Source: Hyphomonas atlantica corrig. (GTDB lineage Bacteria; Pseudomonadota; Alphaproteobacteria; Caulobacterales; Hyphomonadaceae). Taken from it: a DNA stretch of 64,000 nucleotides. Each line of letters opens with the position of its first letter. Position 1 is the stretch's first letter. A model generated the notes under the pieces. It searched no databases, was not told where the DNA came from, and was given only the letters and a program-made list of their open reading frames with translations. The stretch lies in assembly GCF_000682715.1 (NCBI RefSeq), contig NZ_AWFH01000062.1, positions 109,701-173,700 on the forward strand, written 5' to 3'. Below, one piece after another: positions 38,136 to 48,541 of this stretch. Both the position numbers and the translations under genes were made by a program.

Positions 38136-38909
38136 ATGACGCAAATGAGTGGACCACGCCTGCATTTTTACGCCTCCAAACGCCCTGAAGCTCAGGAAGC
38201 CTTGTCCGTGTTGACCAACAAGTATGGCCAGCATGATGAGGAAGATGCCGAAGTTATCGTCGCCCTGGGAGGCGACGGTGCCATGCTGGATTCGCTACGT
38301 CGGCAGTTCGAGGGTGGCAAACCGGTTTACGGCATGAATCGAGGGACGGTTGGGTTCCTGATGAACGAATACGGCGTTGATGCCCTGCCCGACAGAATCA
38401 ATGCGGCCGAACGCGCTGTAATCTCACCGCTGCGCATGACCGTTCGCGACGTGCATGAACACGAGCATCACGCGTTGGCGATCAATGAAGTGTCGATGTT
38501 TCGACAAACCGCGCAGACTTCACGCTTCCGGATTACGGTCGATGGAAAAACGCGCATGGACGAGCTTGCCTGCGACGGATTGATGGTGGCGACTCCTGCC
38601 GGTTCCACGGCATACAATTTGTCCGCCCATGGCCCCATTTTGCCAATTGGTGCGGGCTTGCTGGCCCTGACACCTGTGAGTGCTTTCCGCCCGAGACGTT
38701 GGAAAGGTGCCCTGCTCCGCCGCGATGCGCATGTGAGGATTGATGTAATCGCCCCGATCCTGCGTCCTGTGGCGGCTGCTGCGGACAATCAGGAAGTCAG
38801 GGATATTGTCAGTGTGGACGTTCAGGAAGACCGCAGGCGCCTGACAATGTTGTTTGACCCGGGGCACGCCCTGGACGAGCGCATTCTCCGCGAACAGTTT
38901 GGTTTCTAA
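38136..38909 (+). CDS. nadK: NAD kinase
   Basis: 257-residue ATP-NAD kinase making NADP. Signatures are IVALGGDGAMLDSLR, YGMNRGTVGFLMNEYG, NEVSMFR and CDGLMVATPAGSTAYNLSAHGPI. ATG at 38136 is preferred to an upstream frame start; the ATG at 38145 is also possible, as no strong RBS precedes any of them. Confidence 0.93.
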   Translation: MTQMSGPRLHFYASKRPEAQEALSVLTNKYGQHDEEDAEVIVALGGDGAMLDSLRRQFEGGKPVYGMNRGTVGFLMNEYGVDALPDRINAAERAVISPLRMTVRDVHEHEHHALAINEVSMFRQTAQTSRFRITVDGKTRMDELACDGLMVATPAGSTAYNLSAHGPILPIGAGLLALTPVSAFRPRRWKGALLRRDAHVRIDVIAPILRPVAAAADNQEVRDIVSVDVQEDRRRLTMLFDPGHALDERILREQFGF

Positions 38910-38985
38910 AGGAATTACAAAGGTTTTCGGTCAGGAAAACGTTAAGCCTTATAAACTATGATGGCACCAAATACGGGGAGTCATC

Positions 38986-39552
38986 ATGCTCAAATCCATG
39001 CTTCAGAAACTCAAATCCGGAAATGGAGCTCGAACCAGTTCTTCGGATGTTGTCGTACCGGATATCAGCCGCGTAATCAAAATGCCCCCGTCCGCATCAT
39101 CCCCTGATGCCGCACCTTCTGACCCTTCAATCGAGCACGATCCGGAAGAGCTTGGTGATCGTGCAGAAGCCGCGGTCGATGACCTGTCATCACGTTTCGA
39201 GGCGTGGATGCAGGCAGATCTCGACAAGCTCAAACAGGCTTGGGCAGTTGCAAAGGAAGACGGCGCAACTTCAGACGACTACAAGTCGCTGGAAACTTGC
39301 GCACACAATATCCGTGGCGTGGCGACATCTTATGGATACCCAGCGATATCGCGGCTCTGCGGTTCACTCTGCGCCTTGCTGGCCGACACGCAGCCCGGCG
39401 AGAATGACGCCTTGATCAACCTTCACGTTGAGGCATGCTCTGCAGCTTTTGGATCAATAGGGCGCGGTGAGGCGGCACAGTCTGTTGCGGACGCTGTGTG
39501 CGACGCGCTTGAAGAACGCGTCGCAGTGAAAGCGAAAAAGTCCTCAGAGTAG
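38986..39552 (+). CDS. Hpt-domain phosphotransfer protein
   Basis: 188 residues. The N-terminal 60 are low-complexity and proline/serine-rich; a helical Hpt-like bundle follows. The likely phosphoacceptor is H107 in ETCAHNIRGVATSYGYPAI, which resembles the HxxKG motif with R for K. An orphan Hpt would shuttle phosphate between a hybrid kinase receiver and a response regulator. No kinase is adjacent; the nearest hybrid kinase in the window is at 56059. RBS GGGGAG precedes the ATG. Confidence 0.78.
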   Translation: MLKSMLQKLKSGNGARTSSSDVVVPDISRVIKMPPSASSPDAAPSDPSIEHDPEELGDRAEAAVDDLSSRFEAWMQADLDKLKQAWAVAKEDGATSDDYKSLETCAHNIRGVATSYGYPAISRLCGSLCALLADTQPGENDALINLHVEACSAAFGSIGRGEAAQSVADAVCDALEERVAVKAKKSSE

Positions 39553-39626
39553 CTTTCAAAAGCTCTGCGCGCACTTTTTGCTGGAGCCATGAAGCACAAT
39601 CGTTGGTGGTACTTTTCCGTTTGGGT

Positions 39627-40433
39627 CTACTTCATCAAACGTCTGGCCTGCTTCACCCACTCTTCTCTCACGATGCGACCGCGAGCCATGATCTTCGCAT
39701 CAAGCGCTTCGATTTCTGCCTTGTTCAAGGCGGCGATCTCGGAGAACGTTACAATTCCTGCAGACTTCAATCTCGCGGCAAGCGCTGGCCCAACGCCCGT
39801 CATCAACGTGAAATCATCCACCGGGTCTGTATCCTGTTTAGGCTTGGGTGTGGACTTGTCGGAAGGTTTCGCAGGTGCATCGACAGAGCCGACCATTGCT
39901 TCGTGAAGTGCATCCGTTGTCTTCTTGGCCGCCTTCATACTGGACTTCACAATGTCTGAGCTCGCCTCAGCGGCAACGGCTTCAATTTCTGTAGACAGAC
40001 GGGAAATACGCTCCTTCAGATCCTGACTTCGGGCCTTCGAGTGTGCCCGCGCGTTAGAGAATGACTGCACAACCTCCTCTTCAAGCTTTTCGAGTTTTGC
40101 CGCGAGCTTCTTTCCCTTTTTACCTGCTTCCGAGTTCTCTACACGAGCCTGCAATTCCTTCTCGATTTCCTGGCCCTGCTGGACCAGCTCCTCGAAGAGC
40201 TCAGTAGACTGTTTATTAAAGGCCTTGCTGCTCTCGATCGCCTTGTCGTAGGCTTTTCCATATGCGCCAACTCCAGCGAGCCATATCTTATGCGCTATCT
40301 CAGTCGAGCTGAGTTCTGGAATGGACGTCGAGGACTTCTTGTTCTTCTTTGCCTTCTTGGTCTCTTTTGGCGACTTGCTCGAGTTTGATTGCTCTGACGA
40401 GAGCTTGGACTTCTTGTCCTTCTTCTTGGCCAT
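39627..40433 (-). CDS. Phasin-like protein with C-terminal helix-hairpin-helix domain
   Basis: 268 residues in three parts. The first is a very lysine-rich N-terminus (about 38 residues). The second is a helical phasin-type region (HKIWLAGVGAYGKAYDKAIESS to about 180) as in PhaF/PhaI granule proteins. After a proline/lysine linker the third is an HhH domain with FTLMTGVGPALAARLKSAGIVTF. The phasin part would coat polyhydroxyalkanoate granules and the basic and HhH parts could bind DNA. RBS AAGGAG precedes the ATG. No PHA synthase is nearby. Confidence 0.8.
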   Translation of the reverse strand: MAKKKDKKSKLSSEQSNSSKSPKETKKAKKNKKSSTSIPELSSTEIAHKIWLAGVGAYGKAYDKAIESSKAFNKQSTELFEELVQQGQEIEKELQARVENSEAGKKGKKLAAKLEKLEEEVVQSFSNARAHSKARSQDLKERISRLSTEIEAVAAEASSDIVKSSMKAAKKTTDALHEAMVGSVDAPAKPSDKSTPKPKQDTDPVDDFTLMTGVGPALAARLKSAGIVTFSEIAALNKAEIEALDAKIMARGRIVREEWVKQARRLMK

Positions 40434-40572
40434 GGAATGACTCCTTCATTCGATTAATACTGTGAACATCCAATACTGGTTACAGTCAAATCTTATACTA
40501 AACGCGACACCCCTTGAAACCGGGCTTCGAATGTCCTGTATCTGACTCTCACGCACGAAGGAGAGCAAACAA

Positions 40573-41274
40573 ATGAGCGCAGTTGATTATACCGTCGATG
40601 GTAAGAGCTATGAAGGCTATTTCCTTCGGCCCAAAGGTAAGGACGTTGCTCCGATCGTTGTCATCGCTCACGCTTGGGGCGGGCTTGGAGACAATGAACG
40701 CGAAAAAGCTGAGCGGATCGCCAATCTCGGCTATGCCGCTTTCGCCATGGATGTGTATGGCAAAGGCAAGCGCGGCACGACTGTTGAAGAAAATCAGGCT
40801 CTGATGAATCCACTGGTCGAAGATCGCGCCGAGCTTCAAAAGCGCCTCGCTGGCAGCCTTGAAGCAGCGAAACAACAAGTTGGTGTTGATGCCAAGAAAG
40901 CGGCCGCAATCGGCTTTTGCTTTGGCGGCCTCGCTGTCCTGGACATGGCTCGCGCAAATCATGACGTTCTGGGCGTCGCGTCATTCCACGGGCTTTTCCG
41001 TCCGGCAGAAAATGTTCCGGCGCCAAAGATCACTGCCAAAGTCCTGATCGAGCATGGCTGGCACGATCCAATGGCAACGCCTGAAGACGTTCTTGCGATT
41101 GCAAAGGAGCTGGAAGGCGCTGGAGCTGATTGGCAACTGCACGCCCACGGCACCGCAGTTCATTCGTTCACAACGCTAGGCGCAGACAACAAGGAAATGG
41201 GAACAGTTTACAGCGCAGACGCGGACCGTCGCAGCTTCGAAAACCTTGAGAATTTCCTGGCTGAGCTGTTCTAG
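40573..41274 (+). CDS. Dienelactone hydrolase-family protein
   Basis: 233-residue alpha/beta hydrolase. The nucleophile region is IGFCFGGLAVLDMA, with cysteine as nucleophile as in dienelactone hydrolase. The acid is in HGWHDPMATPEDV and the His in AVHSFTTLG. The start VDGKSYEGYFLRPKGKDVAPIVVIAHAWGGLGDNE is typical. Members cleave lactones or short esters; the substrate is unknown. RBS AAGGAG is present. Its end overlaps phoB by 4 bases, convergent. Confidence 0.88.
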   Translation: MSAVDYTVDGKSYEGYFLRPKGKDVAPIVVIAHAWGGLGDNEREKAERIANLGYAAFAMDVYGKGKRGTTVEENQALMNPLVEDRAELQKRLAGSLEAAKQQVGVDAKKAAAIGFCFGGLAVLDMARANHDVLGVASFHGLFRPAENVPAPKITAKVLIEHGWHDPMATPEDVLAIAKELEGAGADWQLHAHGTAVHSFTTLGADNKEMGTVYSADADRRSFENLENFLAELF

Positions 41275-41957
41275 TCGGCTCGAAGAGCATACCCGGCGGA
41301 GCGGACGGTCCTGATGGGATCGTCCCCGCCTTCCTGGCGCAACGCCTTGCGCAAACGCCCCACGTGAACATCAACTGTTCGCGCCTCGACATACACATCA
41401 GATCCCCAGACCGTGTCCAGCAATTGCTCTCGGGAAAACACCCTCCCCGGATGCTGCATGAAGTAGTCCAAAAGACGGAACTCGGTTGGGCCCAAGTGAA
41501 TATCCTGACCATTCCGCGCAACCTTATGAGCCACGCGATCGATCTCTATATCCCCCACGGTGATCCGATCGTCTTTCAGGCCCGGTCGAATGCGGCGCAG
41601 GACGGCGCGCACACGCGCCATCAACTCTGTAGTTGAGAATGGTTTGGTGACGTAATCGTCCGCGCCAGTATCGAGGCCACGGATCCGGTCGCTTTCTTCA
41701 CCGCGCGCAGTCAACATGATGATCGGCAAGTTTGGATTCGTACCGCCACTGCGAACGCGGCGACAGACCTCAATCCCACTGACCTTTGGCAGCATCCAAT
41801 CCAGCAACAGCAGATCTGGAGCGCGCTCCTCAATCATGAGCATAGCCTCTTCACCGTCACTGGCGATGGCGACATCATAATCTTCTTTTTTGAGATTGTA
41901 GAAGAGCAGCTCCGAAACGGCACTTTCGTCTTCAGCAATGAGCACATAGGGCTTCAT
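41271..41957 (-). CDS. phoB: Phosphate response regulator PhoB
   Basis: 228-residue OmpR-family regulator. The receiver domain has EDE at the start, the acceptor aspartate in LLLLDWMLPK and FVTKPF-type YVTKPFSTTELMARV. The DNA-binding winged helix has HLGPTEFRLLDYFMQHPGRVFSREQLLDTVWG and RTVDVHVGRLRKAL. It activates Pho-regulon genes under phosphate limitation. It is the last gene of the pst operon, 27 bases after phoU. Its kinase PhoR is not in the window. Confidence 0.95.
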   Translation of the reverse strand: MKPYVLIAEDESAVSELLFYNLKKEDYDVAIASDGEEAMLMIEERAPDLLLLDWMLPKVSGIEVCRRVRSGGTNPNLPIIMLTARGEESDRIRGLDTGADDYVTKPFSTTELMARVRAVLRRIRPGLKDDRITVGDIEIDRVAHKVARNGQDIHLGPTEFRLLDYFMQHPGRVFSREQLLDTVWGSDVYVEARTVDVHVGRLRKALRQEGGDDPIRTVRSAGYALRAD

Positions 41958-41984
41958 GACAGATCCTCTTGTCCTGCGTCCGGG

Positions 41985-42677
41985 TCAGACGCCCGTATTC
42001 GGTGATTTAGGGCGCTCATGGGGCATGAGATATTCGCCAGTGATTTGAAAGTAAATGAATTCTGCAATGTTCGTGCAGTGATCGCCAATCCGCTCGAGAT
42101 TCTTTGCCATGAAAAGCATGTGCGCTCCGGCACCAATCGTGCGGGGATCTTCGATCATGTAGGTTATCATCTCGCGAAATAGCGAATTATAATGCTGGTC
42201 GATGTCATCATCGCTTTCCCAAACGGTTTTGGCCGTCTCGGCGTTGCTAGTTGCATAGGCATCCAGCACGGAATGCAATTGAAACGATACGGGGCGCGCC
42301 ATTCTCGCCACTCCGTGCCTCATATTTGAGGGCACGGAATCGTCCAGCATAAGTGTGCGTTTCCCGATATTCTTGGACAGGTCGCCAATTCGCTCCAGTT
42401 CGCCAGCAGTCTTGAGCGCTGCAAAAACTGATCTCAAATCATGCGCCATCGGCTGACGGCGCGCGATCAAACTGACGATCTGACGCTCAACCTCTTCCTC
42501 AAGCCGGTCCACGCTTGGATCGCGAGAGATGACATCTTTCGCAAGACTATGGTCATTTCTGTCCACAGCCAGGCATGAATCCAGGATCATTGTCTCAACA
42601 ATGCCGCCCATTCGCATGAGATCAGCGGCGATTTTATCGAGTTCATCTGTAAAGGCTGAGACGATATGGTCTGCCAT
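41985..42677 (-). CDS. phoU: Phosphate system negative regulator PhoU
   Basis: 230-residue protein of two three-helix PhoU repeats. Repeat signatures are LMRMGGIVETMILDS and SLIARRQPMAHDLRSVFAALKTAGELERIGDLSKNI in the first half and LFMAKNLERIGDHCTNIAEFIYF in the second. It links Pst transporter state to PhoR kinase activity. RBS AGGGAG precedes the ATG; it starts 11 bases after pstB. Confidence 0.95.
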   Translation of the reverse strand: MADHIVSAFTDELDKIAADLMRMGGIVETMILDSCLAVDRNDHSLAKDVISRDPSVDRLEEEVERQIVSLIARRQPMAHDLRSVFAALKTAGELERIGDLSKNIGKRTLMLDDSVPSNMRHGVARMARPVSFQLHSVLDAYATSNAETAKTVWESDDDIDQHYNSLFREMITYMIEDPRTIGAGAHMLFMAKNLERIGDHCTNIAEFIYFQITGEYLMPHERPKSPNTGV

Positions 42678-42688
42678 TGCTGCTCCCT

Positions 42689-43507
42689 TTAGCCGAACCG
42701 GCCTGTAATGTAGTCTTCCGTGCGGCGCTCGCGCGGGCTGGTGAAGATTTGGTCTGTATCACCCATTTCGACCAAGTGCCCCAAATGGAAGAAGGCGGTA
42801 CGCTGGGAAACGCGGGCAGCTTGTTGCATCGAGTGCGTGACAATTACGATGCAGTATCGCTTGCGAAGTTCATCAATCAACTCTTCGATCCGCGCCGTAG
42901 CAATCGGGTCGAGCGATGAACACGGCTCATCCATAAGGATCACTTCCGGACGCACCGCGATAGCCCGTGCGATACAAAGCCTTTGCTGCTGACCACCTGA
43001 CAGGCTGGTACCGGGTTGTCCCAGACGATCCTTTACCTCTTCCCAGAGCCCAGCTCGGCGAAGGCTCTTTTCAACAATGGCGTCCAGTTCTTGCCGATCA
43101 TCCACAAGCCCGTGAATGCGCGGCCCATAAGCGATGTTATCGTAGATCGATTTCGGGAATGGATTAGGCTTTTGAAATACCATCCCGACGCGGGAACGCA
43201 ACAAGACTGGATCAATATGCGATGAGTTGATGTTTTCCCCATCCATGAAAATCTCGCCGGTAACTTTCGCCCCATCGATCGTATCGTTCATGCGGTTCAG
43301 GCATCGAAGAAATGTCGATTTTCCACAGCCAGACGGACCGATAAGCGCAGTTACCGAGCGGTCAAAAACCGGCAGCGACACATCAAACACAGCTTGCTTG
43401 CCGCTATAGAATACGCTGACGTCCCGACAATCGATGCGCGGATAGAGCAGCGGTTGGCCATCGTCAGCGCCTTCTCCAGCAAGTGCCGGATCATAAGTCG
43501 TGTCCAT
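42689..43507 (-). CDS. pstB: Phosphate ABC transporter ATPase PstB
   Basis: 272-residue ABC ATPase. Walker A is [20 protein letters not shown], the signature is [14 protein letters not shown], Walker B is [12 protein letters not shown], and the H-loop is [13 protein letters not shown]. It powers phosphate import through PstCA. ATG 43507 overlaps the pstA stop (TAATG) with GGAG six bases before it. Confidence 0.96.
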   Translation of the reverse strand: MDTTYDPALAGEGADDGQPLLYPRIDCRDVSVFYSGKQAVFDVSLPVFDRSVTALIGPSGCGKSTFLRCLNRMNDTIDGAKVTGEIFMDGENINSSHIDPVLLRSRVGMVFQKPNPFPKSIYDNIAYGPRIHGLVDDRQELDAIVEKSLRRAGLWEEVKDRLGQPGTSLSGGQQQRLCIARAIAVRPEVILMDEPCSSLDPIATARIEELIDELRKRYCIVIVTHSMQQAARVSQRTAFFHLGHLVEMGDTDQIFTSPRERRTEDYITGRFG

Positions 43508-45075
43508 TACCATCTCCGCTCAAACTTGCGCCGCAGCAGGACTACAGCAAGGTTCATCAGAACCAAAATCGCCAGCAGTATGACAATCACTGCAGCAGTC
43601 ATTGGCTCCCATGCCCTTTCGGCATTGGAGGCCCAACTATAGATCAGAACCGGCAACGCTGTTGCCTCATCTGTTGTAGAAGACGGAACTTCAGCAACAA
43701 ATGCCACCATCCCGATCAGCAGCAGCGGCGCTGTTTCACCAAGCGCGCGCGCCATGCCAAGGATTGCTCCAGTCAACATGCCCGGTAGGGCCAGCGGTAA
43801 TACGTGATGGAAAACCGCCTGCATCCGGGATGCACCAACGGCCAGGGCCCCGCTTCTGATTGAAGGGGGCACAGCGCGAAGTGCGGCTCGCGCGGCAATA
43901 ATCACGACCGGCAGGATCAACAACGCCAACACCAGACCTCCGACAAGTGGGGCTGATCGTGGCAAGCCGAATGTTCCCAACAGCAATGTCGCCCCCAGCA
44001 GTCCAAACACGATGGAAGGAACTGCGGCCAGATTGTTGATGTTCACCTCGATGATCTGAGTGAGTCGGTTCTTTGGGGCAAATTCTTCCAGGAAAATCGC
44101 CGCAAAAATACCCATCGGGATAGAAACCGCCGCCGTCACGAGCATTGTCAACAAGGATCCGACAAGCGCTGCCAGCGCACCGGCCAGTTCCGGGTATGTG
44201 CTGTCAGTATGAGTAAGCAAACTAAAGTGAGGCACACGCTTGATGACGCCCTCTGCTTTCAATGCCAGCGCCCACGCAATTTGCTGGTCAGATACAGATC
44301 TTTGATCTTCCGGAGACGGAATTATCACTGCCTTCACAGACGCGCCGTCAAACTGATCCTGACGGCCCGTCAGAATCTCCAAGATGACGTCACCGTCTTC
44401 CATACTTTTTATTCGCCCGACTGATTTGTCCGCAACCAGCAACACGGTTGGCTCAGCACCATGTTGACCAATCGCGGCGATTTTAGCCGACACCTTGTTC
44501 AACCTGTCGACCTCAATCTTGAAGTCGCCCTCTTCCGCATTCCGCATTGGCGACGACGCTTCACCCACTCGCAGGAAGATTGCTCTGGGAGCCGCGCCTT
44601 TAAGAAACATGTCCACATCATCAGACAATGGCACATCTACCGATGTCGTCTGTCCGATCAGGTGAGGTTCATCCGCCACTTCTCGCGCCAGTGGCAGCAC
44701 AGCCATTCTGTCTATCAGGGAACTAAAGGCCCGTTTTGACTGAACTGTTTCATTCGCTTCAGGAAATCGCGTTAGCAAGTCATTCCGAACCAGGGAATAG
44801 AAGCCTTCGATATTTCGAGTGATTTCCTCTGGTGACGCGTCCCCTTCCGGCAGAATGGTCTGCGGACTTAACTCCAGATCAACGCGGATAACGTGATAAG
44901 TGGACGCGCCGCTAGCCTTCCAGGCTATAGCAGAAATCAAGAACACCAGCGCGAATAGCGCAAAACCCAGCGCCACAATTCCGTAGCCCTGAAATCGCAT
45001 ATCAGCATTCCGGCGGCGCCGCAGGCGCTTTAGGGCCTTTTCTGACCGAAACGGATTGTCCTGCGCGTTATTCAT
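43507..45075 (-). CDS. pstA: Phosphate ABC transporter permease PstA (large periplasmic insert)
   Basis: 522-residue permease. After the first membrane segment ([19 protein letters not shown]) comes a periplasmic insert of about 230 residues, the DUF3333 type seen in alphaproteobacteria. Five more segments and the EAA loop ([28 protein letters not shown]) follow. A PstA without this insert is about 300 residues long. It overlaps pstC by 8 bases. Confidence 0.93.
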   Translation of the reverse strand: MNNAQDNPFRSEKALKRLRRRRNADMRFQGYGIVALGFALFALVFLISAIAWKASGASTYHVIRVDLELSPQTILPEGDASPEEITRNIEGFYSLVRNDLLTRFPEANETVQSKRAFSSLIDRMAVLPLAREVADEPHLIGQTTSVDVPLSDDVDMFLKGAAPRAIFLRVGEASSPMRNAEEGDFKIEVDRLNKVSAKIAAIGQHGAEPTVLLVADKSVGRIKSMEDGDVILEILTGRQDQFDGASVKAVIIPSPEDQRSVSDQQIAWALALKAEGVIKRVPHFSLLTHTDSTYPELAGALAALVGSLLTMLVTAAVSIPMGIFAAIFLEEFAPKNRLTQIIEVNINNLAAVPSIVFGLLGATLLLGTFGLPRSAPLVGGLVLALLILPVVIIAARAALRAVPPSIRSGALAVGASRMQAVFHHVLPLALPGMLTGAILGMARALGETAPLLLIGMVAFVAEVPSSTTDEATALPVLIYSWASNAERAWEPMTAAVIVILLAILVLMNLAVVLLRRKFERRW

Positions 45076-46483
45076 ACTTGTCCCGATACCTCTGGACGAC
45101 GCGCAAGGCGATCAGATTAAAAATCAACGTTACGACAAACAAGACCAAGCCAAGGGCAAATGCTGAAAGCGTCTTGGGGCTATCGAACTCGGTTTCTCCC
45201 GTGAGGAGGGCCACGATCTGAACAGTAATGGTCGTCAAGTCGGTAGACGGATCGAAGGAAATCCTGGCGCGCTGCCCCGCTGCCATTACAACAATCATCG
45301 TTTCGCCGATGGCCCTTGAAACCGCCAGGAGCATAGAGGCAACAATCCCTGGCAAAGCTGCGGGCAGAATGATCTGCTTGATGGTCTCTGACTTCGTCGC
45401 CCCCATCGCAAATGCACCATCTCTCAATGAGTCCGGAACCGCATTGATCACGTCGTCGGACAGAGACGACACAAACGGGATTACCATAACCCCCATCACC
45501 AATCCTGCGGCGAGCGCGCTGGTGGGTTGCGCGGCGAGAACCGGTCCATTGGCCGCGCCCAGTTCAATTAGAAAACTATTGATTCCCAGCGCTGAGGCGC
45601 GAACCGCAGGTGCGATCACCAACAAAGCGAAGAAGCCATAAACGACCGTCGGGATACCCGCGAGCATTTCCAGAAGCGGCTTCACGTATCGACGTGTGCG
45701 GACCGATGCATATTCAGAAAGATAAATGGCAGAGAAAAGGCCTACCGGCGCCGCCACCAACATCGCGATGAGGGCGATCATGAACGTGCCGAAGAATAGT
45801 GGCAACGCTCCAAATTCTGCACTCGTCTGGGCGTTCCATCGTGTGCCAAACAAGAAATCCGTAAAAGGCACCTCTGCAAAAAATCGCAAGCTTTCGTAAA
45901 GTAGAGACGCGACGATCCCGACCGTTGTAGCAATAGCGATTGCTGCGCAAAGGAACAGGAACGCCTCTGCACCTCGCTCCACTCTCAACCGCGCCCGGAA
46001 CGCCGGGCTGACCTTCCGACGGGCGTACATGATCCCCGTCACGGCGCCAGCCAACATGAGCGCGAGGGTCGCGCCCTTCAGGCTACCCCATAACTCCAGA
46101 TAGCGACCTGTTACTGTCGCGAATACAAGATCGCTTCCACTATAGCCCCCCATAGCCGCAGCGTTGGCAACAGATTCCAGGTAGGATTGAAGCTCGGCGG
46201 ACGAAAGCGTGTGAAACGCCTCGGGAAGTTCGCTTGAAAGCAGGCCCAGCGCCGTTGGTTTCGCGAACAGTACGTAAAGCCCGGCAACCAATAGTGGCGG
46301 TATGAAGCCCCACATCGCGACGTAATAGCCATGATAATTGCCACGGGAATGAAACTTCTGACCGCCCGCGATCAGATAGCGCTCAGCCCTGATGCGACCT
46401 ATCGAGAATCCCGAAGCGACCACGATTACTATCAACGCGGTCAGCAGCCATCCCATGGGGAGTTGACCGAGCTCTTGGGCCAT
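45068..46483 (-). CDS. pstC: Phosphate ABC transporter permease PstC
   Basis: 471-residue permease with N-terminal membrane segments and an extended first half, also typical of the alphaproteobacterial form. The EAA loop is AFAMGATKSETIKQIILPAALPGIVASM. It is the first gene of the pstC-pstA-pstB-phoU-phoB operon. The phosphate-binding protein pstS and kinase phoR, commonly upstream, are absent: the next gene upstream is the divergent hslV. Confidence 0.93.
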   Translation of the reverse strand: MAQELGQLPMGWLLTALIVIVVASGFSIGRIRAERYLIAGGQKFHSRGNYHGYYVAMWGFIPPLLVAGLYVLFAKPTALGLLSSELPEAFHTLSSAELQSYLESVANAAAMGGYSGSDLVFATVTGRYLELWGSLKGATLALMLAGAVTGIMYARRKVSPAFRARLRVERGAEAFLFLCAAIAIATTVGIVASLLYESLRFFAEVPFTDFLFGTRWNAQTSAEFGALPLFFGTFMIALIAMLVAAPVGLFSAIYLSEYASVRTRRYVKPLLEMLAGIPTVVYGFFALLVIAPAVRASALGINSFLIELGAANGPVLAAQPTSALAAGLVMGVMVIPFVSSLSDDVINAVPDSLRDGAFAMGATKSETIKQIILPAALPGIVASMLLAVSRAIGETMIVVMAAGQRARISFDPSTDLTTITVQIVALLTGETEFDSPKTLSAFALGLVLFVVTLIFNLIALRVVQRYRDKYE

Positions 46484-46536
46484 TCGGGCGATCCCTTTCC
46501 ATCCGCGCCCAAATAGCCGGGCAAAGCTACACTAAT

Positions 46537-46568
46537 GTGACATATCTCTGTGGAAATTCATGTAACAG
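46537..46568 (-). promoter_or_regulatory. Possible Pho box upstream of pstC
   Basis: Read on the minus strand, CTGTTAC (46568-46562) and ATGTCAC (46543-46537) resemble Pho-box heptamers (CTGTCAT), 54-85 bases upstream of pstC. Their offset is 25 bases, not the usual multiple of 11, so the call is weak. Confidence 0.25.
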
Positions 46569-46612
46569 GTCCTCTCTTGAACAGACAGCCCGGATCGGCC
46601 ACATCAAGGCCC

Positions 46613-47170
46613 ATGACGAATGAACACACCAGCGCAGCTATCTGGCACGGCACAACCATTCTCGCTGTCCGGAAGGGACAGAAACTTGTCATGCTGAGCG
46701 ATGGCCAGGTTTCGATGGGTCAAACCATCATGAAGGGAAACGCCCGCAAGGTGCGCCGCATCGCCAATGGCGAAATTCTGGCCGGTTTTGCCGGTGCCAC
46801 TGCGGACGCCTTCACCCTCTTCGAGCGGCTCGAAGCGAAGTTGGAACGCCATCCGGGCCAGCTACAACGCGCAGCAGTCGAATTGGCCAAGGACTGGCGA
46901 ACCGAGAAGTATCTCCAGAAGCTTGAGGCCCTACTGATTGTGGCGGACAAAGACTCTACCCTCGTCATCACGGGCGCGGGTGATGTGCTGGAACCTGAGC
47001 ACAATGTTGTAGCGGTGGGTTCAGGTGGGAATTATGCGCTCGCCGCAGCACGTGGGCTGTATGACTACGAGGCTGACGCGGAAGTAATTGGCCGCAAGGC
47101 CATGCAAATCGCGGCGGACATCTGCGTATACACGAACAGCCACTTCACTCTGGAAACACTGGACCTCTGA
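46613..47170 (+). CDS. hslV: ATP-dependent protease peptidase subunit HslV
   Basis: 185-residue proteasome-like peptidase of the HslUV (ClpYQ) complex. The mature N-terminal threonine lies in [28 protein letters not shown] after a propeptide of about ten residues. [14 protein letters not shown] is the second signature. ATG at 46613 fits better than the upstream frame start at 46550. hslU follows 66 bases later. Confidence 0.94.
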   Translation: MTNEHTSAAIWHGTTILAVRKGQKLVMLSDGQVSMGQTIMKGNARKVRRIANGEILAGFAGATADAFTLFERLEAKLERHPGQLQRAAVELAKDWRTEKYLQKLEALLIVADKDSTLVITGAGDVLEPEHNVVAVGSGGNYALAAARGLYDYEADAEVIGRKAMQIAADICVYTNSHFTLETLDL

Positions 47171-47236
47171 GTTCGCTCCCCTTTTACGCCTCAATGCCCT
47201 TAGGTGGCACTGGAGCCGCCAAACTTGGAATGCCCT

Positions 47237-48541
47237 ATGAAAGACCTCACCCCTCGCGAAATCGTTGCTGAACTGGATCGACACATTGTTGGTCAAAACG
47301 GCGCCAAACGTGCAGTAGCCATCGCTCTGCGCAATCGCTGGCGACGCAAGCAGGCACCCGATGCCATCCGCTCGGAGATAACACCCAAGAACATCTTGAT
47401 GATTGGGCCAACCGGAGTCGGCAAGACGGAAGTTTCCCGTCGCCTTGCCCGCCTCGCGAACGCACCCTTCCTGAAGGTTGAAGCCACCAAGTTTACGGAA
47501 GTCGGCTATGTGGGACGAGATGTTGAGCAGATCATTCGTGATCTGGTCGAATCAGCCATCTCCATGATCCGTGAGCAAAAGCGCGAAGGCGTGTCTGCAC
47601 AGGCGCAAGATGCCGCCGAAGAGCGCTTGCTTGATGCTCTCGTGGGAGAGGACGCCCAGTCTTCAACCCGGGAAGTGTTTCGCGGGAAGTTAAGAGCGGG
47701 AGACCTGGACGACAAACCTGTCGATCTGGACATCGCTGACAGCGGTAACCCGATGCAGATGATGGACATCCCCGGCCAGGGCGGCTCCATGGGCATGATC
47801 AATCTGTCGGACATGCTAGGAAAGGCTATGGGCGGACGCACCAAGCGCGTTCGCACCACAGTGAAGGAAGCTTACAAGCCGCTCATTGAAGAAGAGTCCG
47901 ACCGCCTGCTCGACGAGGATGCCATTGTACGTGAAGCAGTTTGCTCAGTTGAGGAAGACGGCATCGTATTCCTTGACGAGATAGACAAGGTGGCTGCCAA
48001 GCAAGGTCGCGGCGGTGCAGACGTTAGTCGTGAAGGCGTTCAGCGGGACCTCTTGCCGCTCATCGAAGGCACAACTGTCAGTACAAAACGCGGAGCCGTA
48101 AAGACGGACCACATTCTGTTTATCGCATCCGGCGCGTTCCACGTTTCGAAACCATCTGACCTGCTGCCCGAACTTCAAGGCCGCTTGCCTATTCGCGTTG
48201 AACTGGATGCACTTACACGAGACGATTTGCGCCGTATTCTCGTTGAACCCGAAGCCAGCCTCATCCGCCAGTATCAGGCACTAATGGAAGCCGAAGGGGT
48301 TACACTGGAATTCGAAGATGCCGCGATAGATCGCCTCGCCGATCTGGCCGAGGCTGTGAACAGCAGCGTCGAGAATATTGGTGCACGCAGGCTCCAAACC
48401 GTACTCGAACGGCTGCTGGACGAAATCAGCTTCGATGCCCCGGACAAGAAAGGTGAGACGATCACCATCACGCCTGATTATGTGAATGAGCGCGTTGAAA
48501 GCCTTGCCGGCAACGCCGACCTTTCCAAATTCATTCTCTAG
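47237..48541 (+). CDS. hslU: HslU AAA+ unfoldase ATPase
   Basis: 434-residue ATPase that unfolds substrates for HslV. It starts [31 protein letters not shown]. Walker A is [17 protein letters not shown], the pore motif is GYVGRDVE, and Walker B is [13 protein letters not shown]. The C-terminal tail DLSKFIL inserts into HslV. It has the family length and overlaps the convergent NUDIX gene by 4 bases. Confidence 0.96.
   Translation: MKDLTPREIVAELDRHIVGQNGAKRAVAIALRNRWRRKQAPDAIRSEITPKNILMIGPTGVGKTEVSRRLARLANAPFLKVEATKFTEVGYVGRDVEQIIRDLVESAISMIREQKREGVSAQAQDAAEERLLDALVGEDAQSSTREVFRGKLRAGDLDDKPVDLDIADSGNPMQMMDIPGQGGSMGMINLSDMLGKAMGGRTKRVRTTVKEAYKPLIEEESDRLLDEDAIVREAVCSVEEDGIVFLDEIDKVAAKQGRGGADVSREGVQRDLLPLIEGTTVSTKRGAVKTDHILFIASGAFHVSKPSDLLPELQGRLPIRVELDALTRDDLRRILVEPEASLIRQYQALMEAEGVTLEFEDAAIDRLADLAEAVNSSVENIGARRLQTVLERLLDEISFDAPDKKGETITITPDYVNERVESLAGNADLSKFIL

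Noticed and set aside
39553..39626. Hairpin AGCTTTCAAAAGCT as a terminator between the Hpt and phasin genes
   Set aside because: The stem is only 5 bp with a 4-base loop and has no adjacent T-run.
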